DNA of 8,788 nucleotides. It comes from Ruminococcaceae bacterium UBA5397 (lineage in GTDB: Bacteria; Bacillota; Clostridia; Oscillospirales; Acutalibacteraceae). The notes under the pieces were generated by a model. The model ran no database searches. It saw only the letters and a list, made by a program, of their open reading frames with translations, and had not been told where the DNA came from. Numbering within the stretch: the first letter of the stretch is position 1; the number at the start of each line of letters is the position of its first letter. Below are positions 1 through 6,173 of the stretch, one piece after another. Both the position numbers and the translations under genes were made by a program. The stretch lies in assembly GCA_002411615.1 (NCBI GenBank), contig DHOF01000072.1, positions 4,098 to 12,885 of the forward strand, in the 5' to 3' direction.

Positions 1-99
<99 letters not shown>

Positions 100-103
100 T
101 TAG

Positions 104-109
104 AAGGAG
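104..109 (+). promoter_or_regulatory. Ribosome binding site that sets the Rrf2 start
   Basis: AAGGAG at 104-109 directly abuts the first in-frame ATG at 110, which leaves no spacer and makes that ATG an unlikely start. The ATG at 119 has a 9-base spacer and is the best candidate. A third ATG at 125 is 15 bases away. Confidence 0.75.
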
Positions 110-118
110 ATGGCGGCT

Positions 119-556
119 ATGGTCATGACTTTAGAGACGGATTATGCAGTTCGGATTATGGAACTTCTCACGAAGACAAACGGAAAAGTAGACGCCGGAT
201 CCATTTCGGAAAACACCCACGTTCCGCAGAGATTTGCTTTAAAGATTCTTCGAAAATTAGTATCGTATGGGCTGATTGTTTCATTTAAAGGAGCTCACGG
301 CGGCTATGCACTGGCACGCCCTGCTGATCAGATTACTTTGCGTGAGGTGTTGGAATCGGTGGAGGGTCCTTATATGATCAGCCGATGTCAACAGGATGAG
401 TATTGCTGTGCACACAGCGGCAGTGGGGCACATTGCCGGTTTCACAAAGTCTACGACGAGATCACTGAGATGGTCAGAAAAAAGCTTGACAGTTATACGT
501 TTGCACAGATCTGCAGTTCGGACGATTTGTCATTAGAGAAAGATAATAATGCTTAA
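119..556 (+). CDS. Rrf2-family transcriptional regulator (IscR/NsrR-like)
   Basis: The 145-residue protein has the length and layout of the Rrf2 family: an N-terminal winged helix-turn-helix (about residues 1-80) followed by a dimerisation helix with a cysteine cluster. Diagnostic pieces are TLETDYAVRIMELL at the start, the recognition region VPQRFALKILRKL, and the wing FKGAHGGYALAR. Cys90, Cys96, Cys97 and Cys106 lie where IscR and NsrR carry their iron-sulfur ligands, and CRFH (Cys106, His109) resembles the CxxH of IscR. The gap between the second and third cysteine (8-9 residues) is longer than the five in IscR, so the cluster type cannot be assigned. The family senses Fe-S status, nitric oxide, iron or cysteine; which applies here is not visible, because no Fe-S or cysteine genes are adjacent. 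It follows rpoD closely, and transcription ends at the hairpin at 573-634. The start at 119 was chosen for ribosome-site spacing over ATG 110. Confidence 0.88.
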   Translation: MVMTLETDYAVRIMELLTKTNGKVDAGSISENTHVPQRFALKILRKLVSYGLIVSFKGAHGGYALARPADQITLREVLESVEGPYMISRCQQDEYCCAHSGSGAHCRFHKVYDEITEMVRKKLDSYTFAQICSSDDLSLEKDNNA

Positions 557-572
557 AAAATAAAACTTTCTA

Positions 573-634
573 AAAAACGCCCTAAACAATCGGATAGTAA
601 CGAAAATTCTTATCCGAATGCTTAGGGCGTTTTT
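573..634. terminator. Bidirectional rho-independent terminator between convergent units
   Basis: AAAAACGCCCTAA (573-585) pairs perfectly over 13 bases with TTAGGGCGTTTTT (622-634). A second stem, TCGGATA (590-596) with TATCCGA (611-617), pairs inside it. On the plus strand the stem runs into T630-634, ending the rpoD-rrf2 transcript. On the minus strand it runs into six T residues (complement of A572-577), ending the operon that finishes at 700. The GC-core stem plus a U tract on both strands is the classical form of a shared terminator. Confidence 0.92.
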
Positions 635-699
635 ATGGGCTTTCCCAGCTAAATATTCTATGAATTTGCCTTTTGGAAATTTACCCTTTTTCTATGCTG

Positions 700-1599
700 T
701 TACAAACGACTAAAATCACTAAAAATATTAACGAATATCAGAAACAAAAATAAAGTCATATAGCGAGTTCCAGAGAATTTTAGATAGGATGTTTTATGAC
801 TTTTAATGGATTTTAGGATCTCTTTTGTCCTTTTAATGGGATGAAATAAAATATGCTTATAAAAATGATAATAGAGCAAAAGCAATAAAGTGGTTAAGAG
901 GAAAATTGCAAAGCAGCTGCACTTAAGAATGAGCTGTACTTCATCAGGTGCTTTTTGTGGGAATAAGAAGTTACCAAATGGTGTGATCAAATATCCGAAC
1001 CAATCATTTATAATATGAGCTGCAATCGGCAACAGTAAATTTCCACTCATTACAGAAAGACACCCCATCATAAATCCAAAAATTAAAGGTGCAGGAAATT
1101 GTGTTCCATGCATGAAAGTAAATAAAACAGTCGTCCATATAACAGCAAAAACTTTTCCGCTGCTTTCACATAGATTTTCTAAAAAGACGCCTCTGAATAT
1201 AAATTCCTCATAAAATCCTGTGAGAACTGCTAATAAAAGAAAGAGCCACGTCTGTGATAGATGCGCATTTATAGGGGGAGCATCTCGCCGTGAGTATAAA
1301 GCACAGAGTGAAAAGTTTAAAAAGACCGTAAAAAATATCCATAAAATATTTTCAATCAAAGAAAAACGACTCTTTTTTTGATGTTTGATGACTTCTTTGA
1401 CTGAAGTTCTTAATAAAAGTTGAGAAGCAACAATAAAAATACAGCCATTTAAAATTGTCACATAAATATACTGGTCAATATTAAAAGAAGAAACAGTAAA
1501 GACCCTTGTTAAAAGAAATTGTCCCAAGAGGTCAATTAACAAAATAATTGCAATTCGATTGGAACTTTGCTCTAAAGTCAAATTCGTTTTTTGATTCAT
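700..1599 (-). CDS. CPBP-family intramembrane metalloprotease (CAAX protease / Abi type)
   Basis: This 299-residue integral membrane protein shows all three CPBP motifs. They are EEFIFR (Glu131, Glu132, Arg136), FTFMH (Phe160 to His164) and HIINDW (His195, Asn198). In the Rce1/CPBP family the two glutamates, histidines and asparagine form the active site of a membrane-embedded endoprotease. Hydrophobic segments lie near residues 16-34, 44-64, 84-102, 117-130, 150-163, 170-195, 225-245 and 280-295. Bacterial members act in peptide maturation, bacteriocin self-immunity or envelope signalling; the substrate here is unknown. It is the last gene of the GntR-ABC operon, 41 bases after the permease. 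Several sampled 60-base blocks give 23-37% G+C, against about 38-55% in the ATPase gene, so it may have a different history. The start is the ATG at 1599, preceded by GAGGTG; an upstream in-frame ATG at 1614 lacks a ribosome site. Confidence 0.88.
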   Translation of the reverse strand: MNQKTNLTLEQSSNRIAIILLIDLLGQFLLTRVFTVSSFNIDQYIYVTILNGCIFIVASQLLLRTSVKEVIKHQKKSRFSLIENILWIFFTVFLNFSLCALYSRRDAPPINAHLSQTWLFLLLAVLTGFYEEFIFRGVFLENLCESSGKVFAVIWTTVLFTFMHGTQFPAPLIFGFMMGCLSVMSGNLLLPIAAHIINDWFGYLITPFGNFLFPQKAPDEVQLILKCSCFAIFLLTTLLLLLYYHFYKHILFHPIKRTKEILKSIKSHKTSYLKFSGTRYMTLFLFLIFVNIFSDFSRL

Positions 1600-1606
1600 A
1601 AAACTG

Positions 1607-1612
1607 CACCTC
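1607..1612 (-). promoter_or_regulatory. Ribosome binding site that sets the CPBP protease start
   Basis: GAGGTG on the minus strand sits 7 bases before the ATG at 1599. It selects MNQKTN as the N-terminus rather than the in-frame ATG five codons upstream. Confidence 0.7.
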
Positions 1613-1624
1613 ACATAAAGTGCG

Positions 1625-1644
1625 ATGACTTAGAATGAAGTCAT
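1625..1644 (-). repeat. Small perfect hairpin across the permease stop codon
   Basis: ATGACTT (1625-1631) and AAGTCAT (1638-1644) form a perfect 7-bp inverted repeat with a 6-base loop. It spans the permease stop codon and the start of the gap before the CPBP gene. No T tract follows on either strand and the stem is A+T-rich, so it is not a classical terminator. It could be a transcript-processing or stability element, or chance. Confidence 0.4.
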
Positions 1645-2408
1645 GTTGCTTTGATCGACAAATGATGGGTAAGTAAATGAGAAATATAAATGAGAAGGGC
1701 AAATGTGCCGATCGCACAAGGAATAAAAAACCAAGTATGCATCGGTGTAAAGAATAGAGGAAGCAACGTAAGAATGAAAGAAAAAGAAGAAAATTTGGCA
1801 AAACATAATATGAAGAGTAAGATCGCCCATATCCAACCGATTCGATATAATAGACTTCCGTAAAAATTCCCCAACAAAAGAAATGTCCAATAGAAAGCAA
1901 ACCGCCAGAGAAAAGCGATCGGAATCAGTGCGGGCACAAAAAACGGTGCGGATACGATCTCTTCATAAGGCGATGTCATTTGCTGCCACAGCAATGTAAT
2001 TCCGGCGGAAACACTGTCACTCTGCTGGCACATCGTGAAAAAGGAGATATACTGTCCATTGCTCATTAGGGATAAAACCCAGTCTAAAAAAGTATCGGTC
2101 AGGGCAAAAACAGCCGCGAAAACGGCAAAAGCTGCGCAGTAAGCAAGATTTTGGGTTTTCCGCGAGATTCCTAGAGCTGTCGGCATGCGAAAAGAATGAT
2201 CACGCAGTACGATTGCCGTAATCAACAGACAGAATGCGGTGTTTAGTTCGCAACTGAGATGACGATCATGTAGATGTGGTAAAATTATAATCGCTAGATA
2301 GCTGTAAAAAATCACCCACGGAATCCAAATAAAATGAAGTACATATCGAAAAAGGCCGATAAATGATTTTCTTTTCTGAAACGGAATTAAAGTGATGGAC
2401 TTACGCAT
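1641..2408 (-). CDS. ABC-2-like transporter permease subunit
   Basis: This 255-residue hydrophobic protein has about six membrane segments, near residues 22-45, 54-70, 88-108, 155-182, 190-220 and 226-246. The stretch TALGISRKTQNLAY (77-90), just before the third segment, matches the 'G-x-SRK' cytoplasmic loop common in Firmicutes ABC-2 permeases. No solute-binding or peptidase domain is present. It overlaps the ATPase gene by 8 bases (ATGCGTAA) and has a strong AAAGGAGGGG ribosome site at 2415-2424, so the two products are almost certainly made together as one transporter. The cargo is not visible. Related YtrA-controlled systems in Bacillus and clostridia respond to cell-wall-active antibiotics or export peptides, which suggests an envelope or defence role here. 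The assignment rests on context and topology more than on sequence identity. Confidence 0.72.
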   Translation of the reverse strand: MRKSITLIPFQKRKSFIGLFRYVLHFIWIPWVIFYSYLAIIILPHLHDRHLSCELNTAFCLLITAIVLRDHSFRMPTALGISRKTQNLAYCAAFAVFAAVFALTDTFLDWVLSLMSNGQYISFFTMCQQSDSVSAGITLLWQQMTSPYEEIVSAPFFVPALIPIAFLWRFAFYWTFLLLGNFYGSLLYRIGWIWAILLFILCFAKFSSFSFILTLLPLFFTPMHTWFFIPCAIGTFALLIYISHLLTHHLSIKAT

Positions 2409-3267
2409 GAGAAGCCCCTCCTTTCTGATCGGTTAGAGCCAAAACCAGCTCGGAAAGCGAAATCTTTGAGAAAGTCAGCCCTTCTAAGGCAGGGGGCTGT
2501 GGTCCCAAAATGATAGCTGTTTTTAAGCCGCCGAGAGTTTGTATCTGCAAAACTTTTTGTTCCAAACAGAAACGGTCAATCAGTTCGGACGGTCCGCTTA
2601 CCTGATAGCTGTTCTGAATGAGATGCTCGCAGGAATCTTTCAAAACCAGCTTCCCTTTTTCAAAAATTAGAATTTCGTCGAGAATGGATTCGATCTCTTC
2701 CACCCAATGGGTCGCAAAGAGACAAGTAATTGTTCCTTTTGAGAAAATACTCAACAGCTCCTGATAAAAGAGGTGCCGTGTATTAGCATCCAATCCAAGA
2801 AAAGGCTCATCAAACAAAATAAATTCGGCGCCGCTGGAAAGGGCAACCGCTAATTGGAAAGCCGTTTTTTGCCCGGTAGAAAGCGATGAAAAACGAACAT
2901 CCTGCGGTAAACTAAATGTTTCGCACAGCTTTTCAGCCTTTTCTGGCGAAAAAGCAGGGCGCAGAGCTGCAATCCAATGAATTAGGCGGTAGATGTACAT
3001 AGTAGGCGGAAAGTCTTTGGGGTCTCCGCAATAATAGATTTTAGGGAGTGCTGCGGGATTTTCCCAGATGGGTTCCTGATCCAGAAAAACGGCTCCCTTG
3101 CTCGGATATTTTCGTCCGGAGAGAAGGTTTAGCAGGGTCGTTTTTCCAGCACCATTGCGTCCAAGTATTCCATAAAGGTGACCCAACTCAAATTCAGCAG
3201 AAATTATACTTTGCAAATTGCTTTTTTCAAATTCCATTTCGACTTCTTTCAGAATCAGGCGACTCAT
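2401..3267 (-). CDS. ABC transporter ATP-binding protein (YtrB-like)
   Basis: The 288-residue protein contains a full ABC ATPase domain. Walker A is GRNGAGKT (36-43), the signature is SLSTGQ (128-133), Walker B is EFILFDEP (148-155), the D-loop follows at LGLD (157-160), and the switch histidine is H187 in FATHW. Two deviations stand out. The signature is LSTGQ rather than LSGGQ, and the usual Q-loop glutamine is missing: the region reads YYCGDPKDFPP (79-88), as in several YtrB-type exporters. About 85 residues after the switch histidine form a C-terminal regulatory or contact domain. It energises the overlapping downstream permease. The likely start is ATG 3267, 8 bases from AGGGG. An in-frame ATG at 3273 is too close to the ribosome site and a TTG at 3285 lies within it. 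From 3267 the gene overlaps the end of the GntR gene by 41 bases. Confidence 0.9.
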   Translation of the reverse strand: MSRLILKEVEMEFEKSNLQSIISAEFELGHLYGILGRNGAGKTTLLNLLSGRKYPSKGAVFLDQEPIWENPAALPKIYYCGDPKDFPPTMYIYRLIHWIAALRPAFSPEKAEKLCETFSLPQDVRFSSLSTGQKTAFQLAVALSSGAEFILFDEPFLGLDANTRHLFYQELLSIFSKGTITCLFATHWVEEIESILDEILIFEKGKLVLKDSCEHLIQNSYQVSGPSELIDRFCLEQKVLQIQTLGGLKTAIILGPQPPALEGLTFSKISLSELVLALTDQKGGASHA

Positions 3268-3631
3268 ATTCATATCCCCTTTCAATCATATCTAAAAGTT
3301 TCGCTTTGGAAATTTTCAGCGTTTTAGCTTCAGAGAGCAGAGTGACAATATAAGTTTGATAAAATGCCTGCTTGTGTTGTTCTAGAATGCGGTTTTTTGC
3401 GCCGGCTTTGACAAACATTCCGAGGCCCCGCTTTTTATAGATGATATCTGCGTCTACAAGCAGATTGATTCCCTTTAGTGCAGTGGCAGGGTTTATTTTA
3501 AAAGTAATGGAGATTTCCGTCGTGGAGGGAATCTGTGTTTCTTCCGGAAAGGCACCGGATAAAATGGCTTCTTCCAACTGTTCGGCGATTTGCAGATAAA
3601 TGGGCTTTTCACTTTCAAAATGAATTTCCAT
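3227..3631 (-). CDS. GntR-family repressor, YtrA subfamily
   Basis: This 134-residue regulator has an N-terminal GntR winged helix (about 8-75): PIYLQIAEQLEEAILSGAF, then IPSTTEIS, NPATALKGINLL and KKRGLGMFV. Only about 55 residues follow, mostly helical and able to dimerise. That short tail, without a metabolite-binding FCD or UTRA domain, is the hallmark of the YtrA subfamily. Such proteins usually repress their own operon of ABC transporter genes and are relieved under cell-wall stress or antibiotic exposure. Here it is the first gene of the GntR-ATPase-permease-CPBP operon and overlaps the ATPase gene by 41 bases. AAAGGAGG at 3638-3645 lies 6 bases before the ATG. A 27-bp imperfect palindrome in its promoter is the likely binding site. 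Confidence 0.9.
   Translation of the reverse strand: MEIHFESEKPIYLQIAEQLEEAILSGAFPEETQIPSTTEISITFKINPATALKGINLLVDADIIYKKRGLGMFVKAGAKNRILEQHKQAFYQTYIVTLLSEAKTLKISKAKLLDMIERGYEYESPDSERSRNGI
3276..3282 (-). promoter_or_regulatory. Ribosome binding site of the ABC ATPase, inside the GntR coding region
   Basis: AAAGGGG lies within the 3' part of the GntR gene, 8 bases before ATG 3267. Its position makes translation of the ATPase likely to depend on translation of the repressor gene. Confidence 0.7.
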
Positions 3632-3669
3632 TGGCGGCCTCCTTTCATAAAATAAAAACGTTTTCTTAT

Positions 3670-3696
3670 AGTATATTAGTTAGTTACTTATATAGT
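3670..3696. promoter_or_regulatory. Putative YtrA-type operator (27-bp imperfect palindrome)
   Basis: The left arm AGTATATTAGTTA (3670-3682) and the reverse complement of the right arm, ACTATATAAGTAA (3684-3696), agree at 10 of 13 positions around G3683. The dyad lies just downstream of the predicted -10 box of the GntR operon and covers its probable transcription start. A repressor bound there would block transcription. Long A+T-rich dyads of this kind are typical targets of YtrA-type GntR proteins. Assignment to this repressor is inferred from position. Confidence 0.6.
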
Positions 3697-3700
3697 TAAC

Positions 3701-3727
3701 AGTATAACCGAATTTATAAATTGTCAA
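3701..3727 (-). promoter_or_regulatory. Predicted sigma-A promoter of the GntR-ABC operon
   Basis: On the minus strand a perfect -35 box TTGACA (3727-3722) is followed after 15 bases by TATACT (3706-3701), which matches the -10 consensus at five of six positions. The spacer is shorter than the optimal 17. The A+T-rich stretch just upstream (3728-3757) could act as an UP element. Transcription should start near 3694, giving an untranslated leader of about 60 bases. Confidence 0.6.
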
Positions 3728-3810
3728 GCTGAAATTTGAATTTAATTTTTAAAAAAATGTATAAAGTTAAAAAAAATAAGAGAGGAAAACTACATTTTGG
3801 AAGAATGCAG

Positions 3811-3839
3811 TTGAAAAAGGGGACAAGAAAGCTTATATT
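3811..3839 (+). promoter_or_regulatory. Predicted sigma-A promoter of the exopolysaccharide operon
   Basis: TTGAAA (3811-3816) and TATATT (3834-3839) are separated by an optimal 17 bases, each with one mismatch to consensus. The predicted start near 3846 gives a leader of only about 24 bases, too short for a riboswitch. A weaker alternative upstream is TTGAAT (3736-3741), 18 bases, TATAAA (3760-3765), which would give a leader of roughly 100 bases. The A tracts at 3751-3778 may activate the downstream promoter. Confidence 0.6.
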
Positions 3840-3855
3840 TAGTTATATAAAGGAT

Positions 3856-3860
3856 AAAGG
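3856..3860 (+). promoter_or_regulatory. Ribosome binding site that sets the synthase start
   Basis: AAAGG ends 9 bases before ATG 3870. The alternative in-frame TTG at 3864 is only 3 bases away, so ATG 3870 is preferred. Confidence 0.6.
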
Positions 3861-3869
3861 TAATTGCAT

Positions 3870-6155
3870 ATGAGATTATTTTTAAAGAAACATATGTCTA
3901 CAATCACAATTATTTCAGCGATTGTTTATATGGCGTGGCGTCTGCTTCGGACGATTCCCTATGAGTATGGGACTTTTTCAACTGTTTTTGGGTTGATCTT
4001 ATTTATTGTTGAGTTTTTAGGCATTCTGGAGATGATTGTTCATTTCCGGCAGCTTTCTCATGAAAAACTTCCGAAACCGGTCAAGGCTGATCCAAAGGAT
4101 TATCCAGATGTAGATGTTTTTATTTCTACTTATAATGAACCCACAGAACTGCTGTATAAGACCATTAATGGATGTCTGAATATGGATTATCCGGACAAGT
4201 CGAAAGTACATATTTATCTATGTGATGACGGACATCGGGATGAGATGGGTGTCTTGGCAAAAAAAATGGGCGTTACGCATTTGGTGCGAGACACCCATGA
4301 ATTTGCAAAGGCCGGAAATCTAAACTATGCTTTAAGCGTAACACATTCCCCCTATATTGTTACGTTTGATGCGGATATGATTCCAAAACACGATTTTCTG
4401 ACAGCATGTATTCCCTATTTTTTAGGAGAGGAAGAGATCGGATTTTTACAGACCCCACAGAGCTTTTATAATCCGGATCTGTTTCAGTATAATCTGTATT
4501 CAGAAAACCGTGTTCCAAACGAACAGGATTATTTTTACCGCGATGTTCAGGTGATGAGAAACGCCAGCAACACGGTGATTTTTGGAGGAACCAATACTAT
4601 TCTTTCTCGCAAAGCGCTGGAGGATATCGGTGGATTTTATACCGGAGTTATCACGGAAGATTTTGCGACCGGCATGATGATTGAGAATAAAGGATATCAG
4701 TGCTATGCAGTCAGTGATTCTCACGCCTGTGGAATGGCTCCGGAAGATTTGAAGAGCCTTGTTAAGCAGCGCCAGCGCTGGGCTCGTGGATGTATTCAAA
4801 CCGGACGGAAAGTAAATCTTTTTGGATTAAAAGGGCTTAAATTTCATCAAAAAATCAGTTATTTTACTTCTATTACTTATTGGTATAGTCCAATTAAGCG
4901 AATGATTTATATTTTGTCTCCAATTTTGTATGCTGTGTTTGACCTGATTGTTGTCAAATGTACATTAGGAGAAGTCTTGATTTTTTGGCTGCCAATGTAT
5001 TTGCTGAACCATTATACGCTTAATTGTTTATCCGGAAATATTCGAAACACACGAATTACCAATATTTATGAGACTGCTTTAGTGCCGGCTCTTTTCTTAC
5101 CGGTTCTGAAGGAATCTCTTGGAATTTCTCAGAAAAAATTTGAGGTAACCAAAAAGGACAGTAAAGAAAAACTGAAATCCACCGATTTTGGGTATTCCTT
5201 TAAAACGTCGATCACCCTGCTTGTCCTTTTGGTCTTAGATGGGATTGGCTGGGTAAGATGTCTTCATTTTCTTTTGACTTTAGCGATTCCGTCATACCTT
5301 TTGATTTTGTTTTGGCTTTCGGTGAATTTTTATTATTTGCTGATGTCTGTCTTCTTTATTTATGGAAGACAAAAACATCGTGAATTTGAACGATTCCGGG
5401 CAAATATTGGCTGCTTAGTTGTATATGACAATAAGCTGCTTCGAACCCATACTTATGATATCTCAGAGAATGGAATCTCTCTCCTTTTTGATTTTCCTGA
5501 ATACATTCCGCCGGAAGAAGAAATAACAATTCGGCTTGCCACTGATCGGAATGAAACAGAGTGGAGCGGAAAAGTAGCCAATGTTATGCAGATTGGTTCA
5601 AAATGGAAATATGGAATTTCTATGCAAAAAATCACGGAACCAAACAAAAGGCAAATGATGCAAATTGTTTATGATCGTGATCCAACACTTCCAACAACGA
5701 TGGAGAACGGCCTAAGTACAATGGATGATCTTGCGTTAAATATTGAATACCGCAAAAAGTCACAGAAGAATTTTACGAGCAGGAAACTTCCTTTGGTGGA
5801 ACTTGATCATACGGTTACCACGAAAGATGGAAAAAAACTTGTGCTGGCAACTTTTAATTATGAGTCGTTGATTCTTTGGAATCCCTCTAAAGAGGCAGCT
5901 TTACAGAAGCTTTCTTTTTCTGAAGAAGGGGTCGCTTTTCAGTGCAACTTGCAGGAGGAAATTTCAAAACATGAGGCTTCTTATCGGGTGGACAATCTGG
6001 CAGAGCTAGTGGGCAGTTCTGGTTTTCGGACACTTTTAAATACATGGATTACAGACTGTCGCCAAGATAGAGCTCAGGAGAAAAATTACAGAAAGCAAAT
6101 TGACACTACACTAAATCGTTATGAAGTTTTTGATGAACTGCAGTACTTAAACTAA
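3870..6155 (+). CDS. bcsA: BcsA-like family 2 glycosyltransferase with C-terminal PilZ domain (cellulose synthase-like)
   Basis: This 761-residue membrane enzyme should polymerise UDP-sugar (probably UDP-glucose) into a beta-linked chain and thread it across the membrane. Two N-terminal membrane helices (about 10-28, 36-58) precede the GT2 domain. That domain has STYNEP (86-91), the nucleotide-binding CDDG (118-121), DAD (167-169), LQTPQ (193-197), the catalytic-base motif TED (262-264) and the product-binding QRQRW (300-304). About five further membrane segments follow (345-363, 368-386, 401-417, 447-467, 470-498). The PilZ domain begins with the overlapping RQKHR and REFER motifs (500-508) and carries DISENG (530-535), the RxxxR and D/NxSxxG signatures of c-di-GMP binding. 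In BcsA, c-di-GMP binding frees a gating loop over the active site. Residues from about 611 to 761 form an extra soluble extension not usual in BcsA. Cellulose is the likeliest product, but other beta-glucans are possible. The next gene starts 18 bases after the stop. Confidence 0.9.
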   Translation: MRLFLKKHMSTITIISAIVYMAWRLLRTIPYEYGTFSTVFGLILFIVEFLGILEMIVHFRQLSHEKLPKPVKADPKDYPDVDVFISTYNEPTELLYKTINGCLNMDYPDKSKVHIYLCDDGHRDEMGVLAKKMGVTHLVRDTHEFAKAGNLNYALSVTHSPYIVTFDADMIPKHDFLTACIPYFLGEEEIGFLQTPQSFYNPDLFQYNLYSENRVPNEQDYFYRDVQVMRNASNTVIFGGTNTILSRKALEDIGGFYTGVITEDFATGMMIENKGYQCYAVSDSHACGMAPEDLKSLVKQRQRWARGCIQTGRKVNLFGLKGLKFHQKISYFTSITYWYSPIKRMIYILSPILYAVFDLIVVKCTLGEVLIFWLPMYLLNHYTLNCLSGNIRNTRITNIYETALVPALFLPVLKESLGISQKKFEVTKKDSKEKLKSTDFGYSFKTSITLLVLLVLDGIGWVRCLHFLLTLAIPSYLLILFWLSVNFYYLLMSVFFIYGRQKHREFERFRANIGCLVVYDNKLLRTHTYDISENGISLLFDFPEYIPPEEEITIRLATDRNETEWSGKVANVMQIGSKWKYGISMQKITEPNKRQMMQIVYDRDPTLPTTMENGLSTMDDLALNIEYRKKSQKNFTSRKLPLVELDHTVTTKDGKKLVLATFNYESLILWNPSKEAALQKLSFSEEGVAFQCNLQEEISKHEASYRVDNLAELVGSSGFRTLLNTWITDCRQDRAQEKNYRKQIDTTLNRYEVFDELQYLN

Positions 6156-6173
6156 AAATTTTCAAGGTGGATT

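Noticed and set aside
573..634. Miniature mobile element or CRISPR-like repeat
   Set aside because: It is a single inverted repeat with U tracts on both strands between convergent genes, fully explained by a shared terminator; no target-site duplication or second copy was seen.
1625..1644. Terminator between permease and CPBP gene
   Set aside because: The inverted repeat is short and A+T-rich with no following T tract, so read-through into the CPBP gene is expected.
1532..1900. Minus-strand open frames of 122 and 86 codons
   Set aside because: They lie in other frames across the permease and CPBP genes and show no family motifs; the real genes have clear ribosome sites and motifs.
3048..3353. 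Plus-strand open frame of 101 codons
   Set aside because: It is antisense to the ABC ATPase and GntR genes and has no recognisable domain.
3772..3863. Possible c-di-GMP riboswitch upstream of the synthase gene
   Set aside because: No GEMM-I or GEMM-II core could be recognised, and the best promoter leaves a leader of only about 24 bases. c-di-GMP control is better explained by the PilZ domain.
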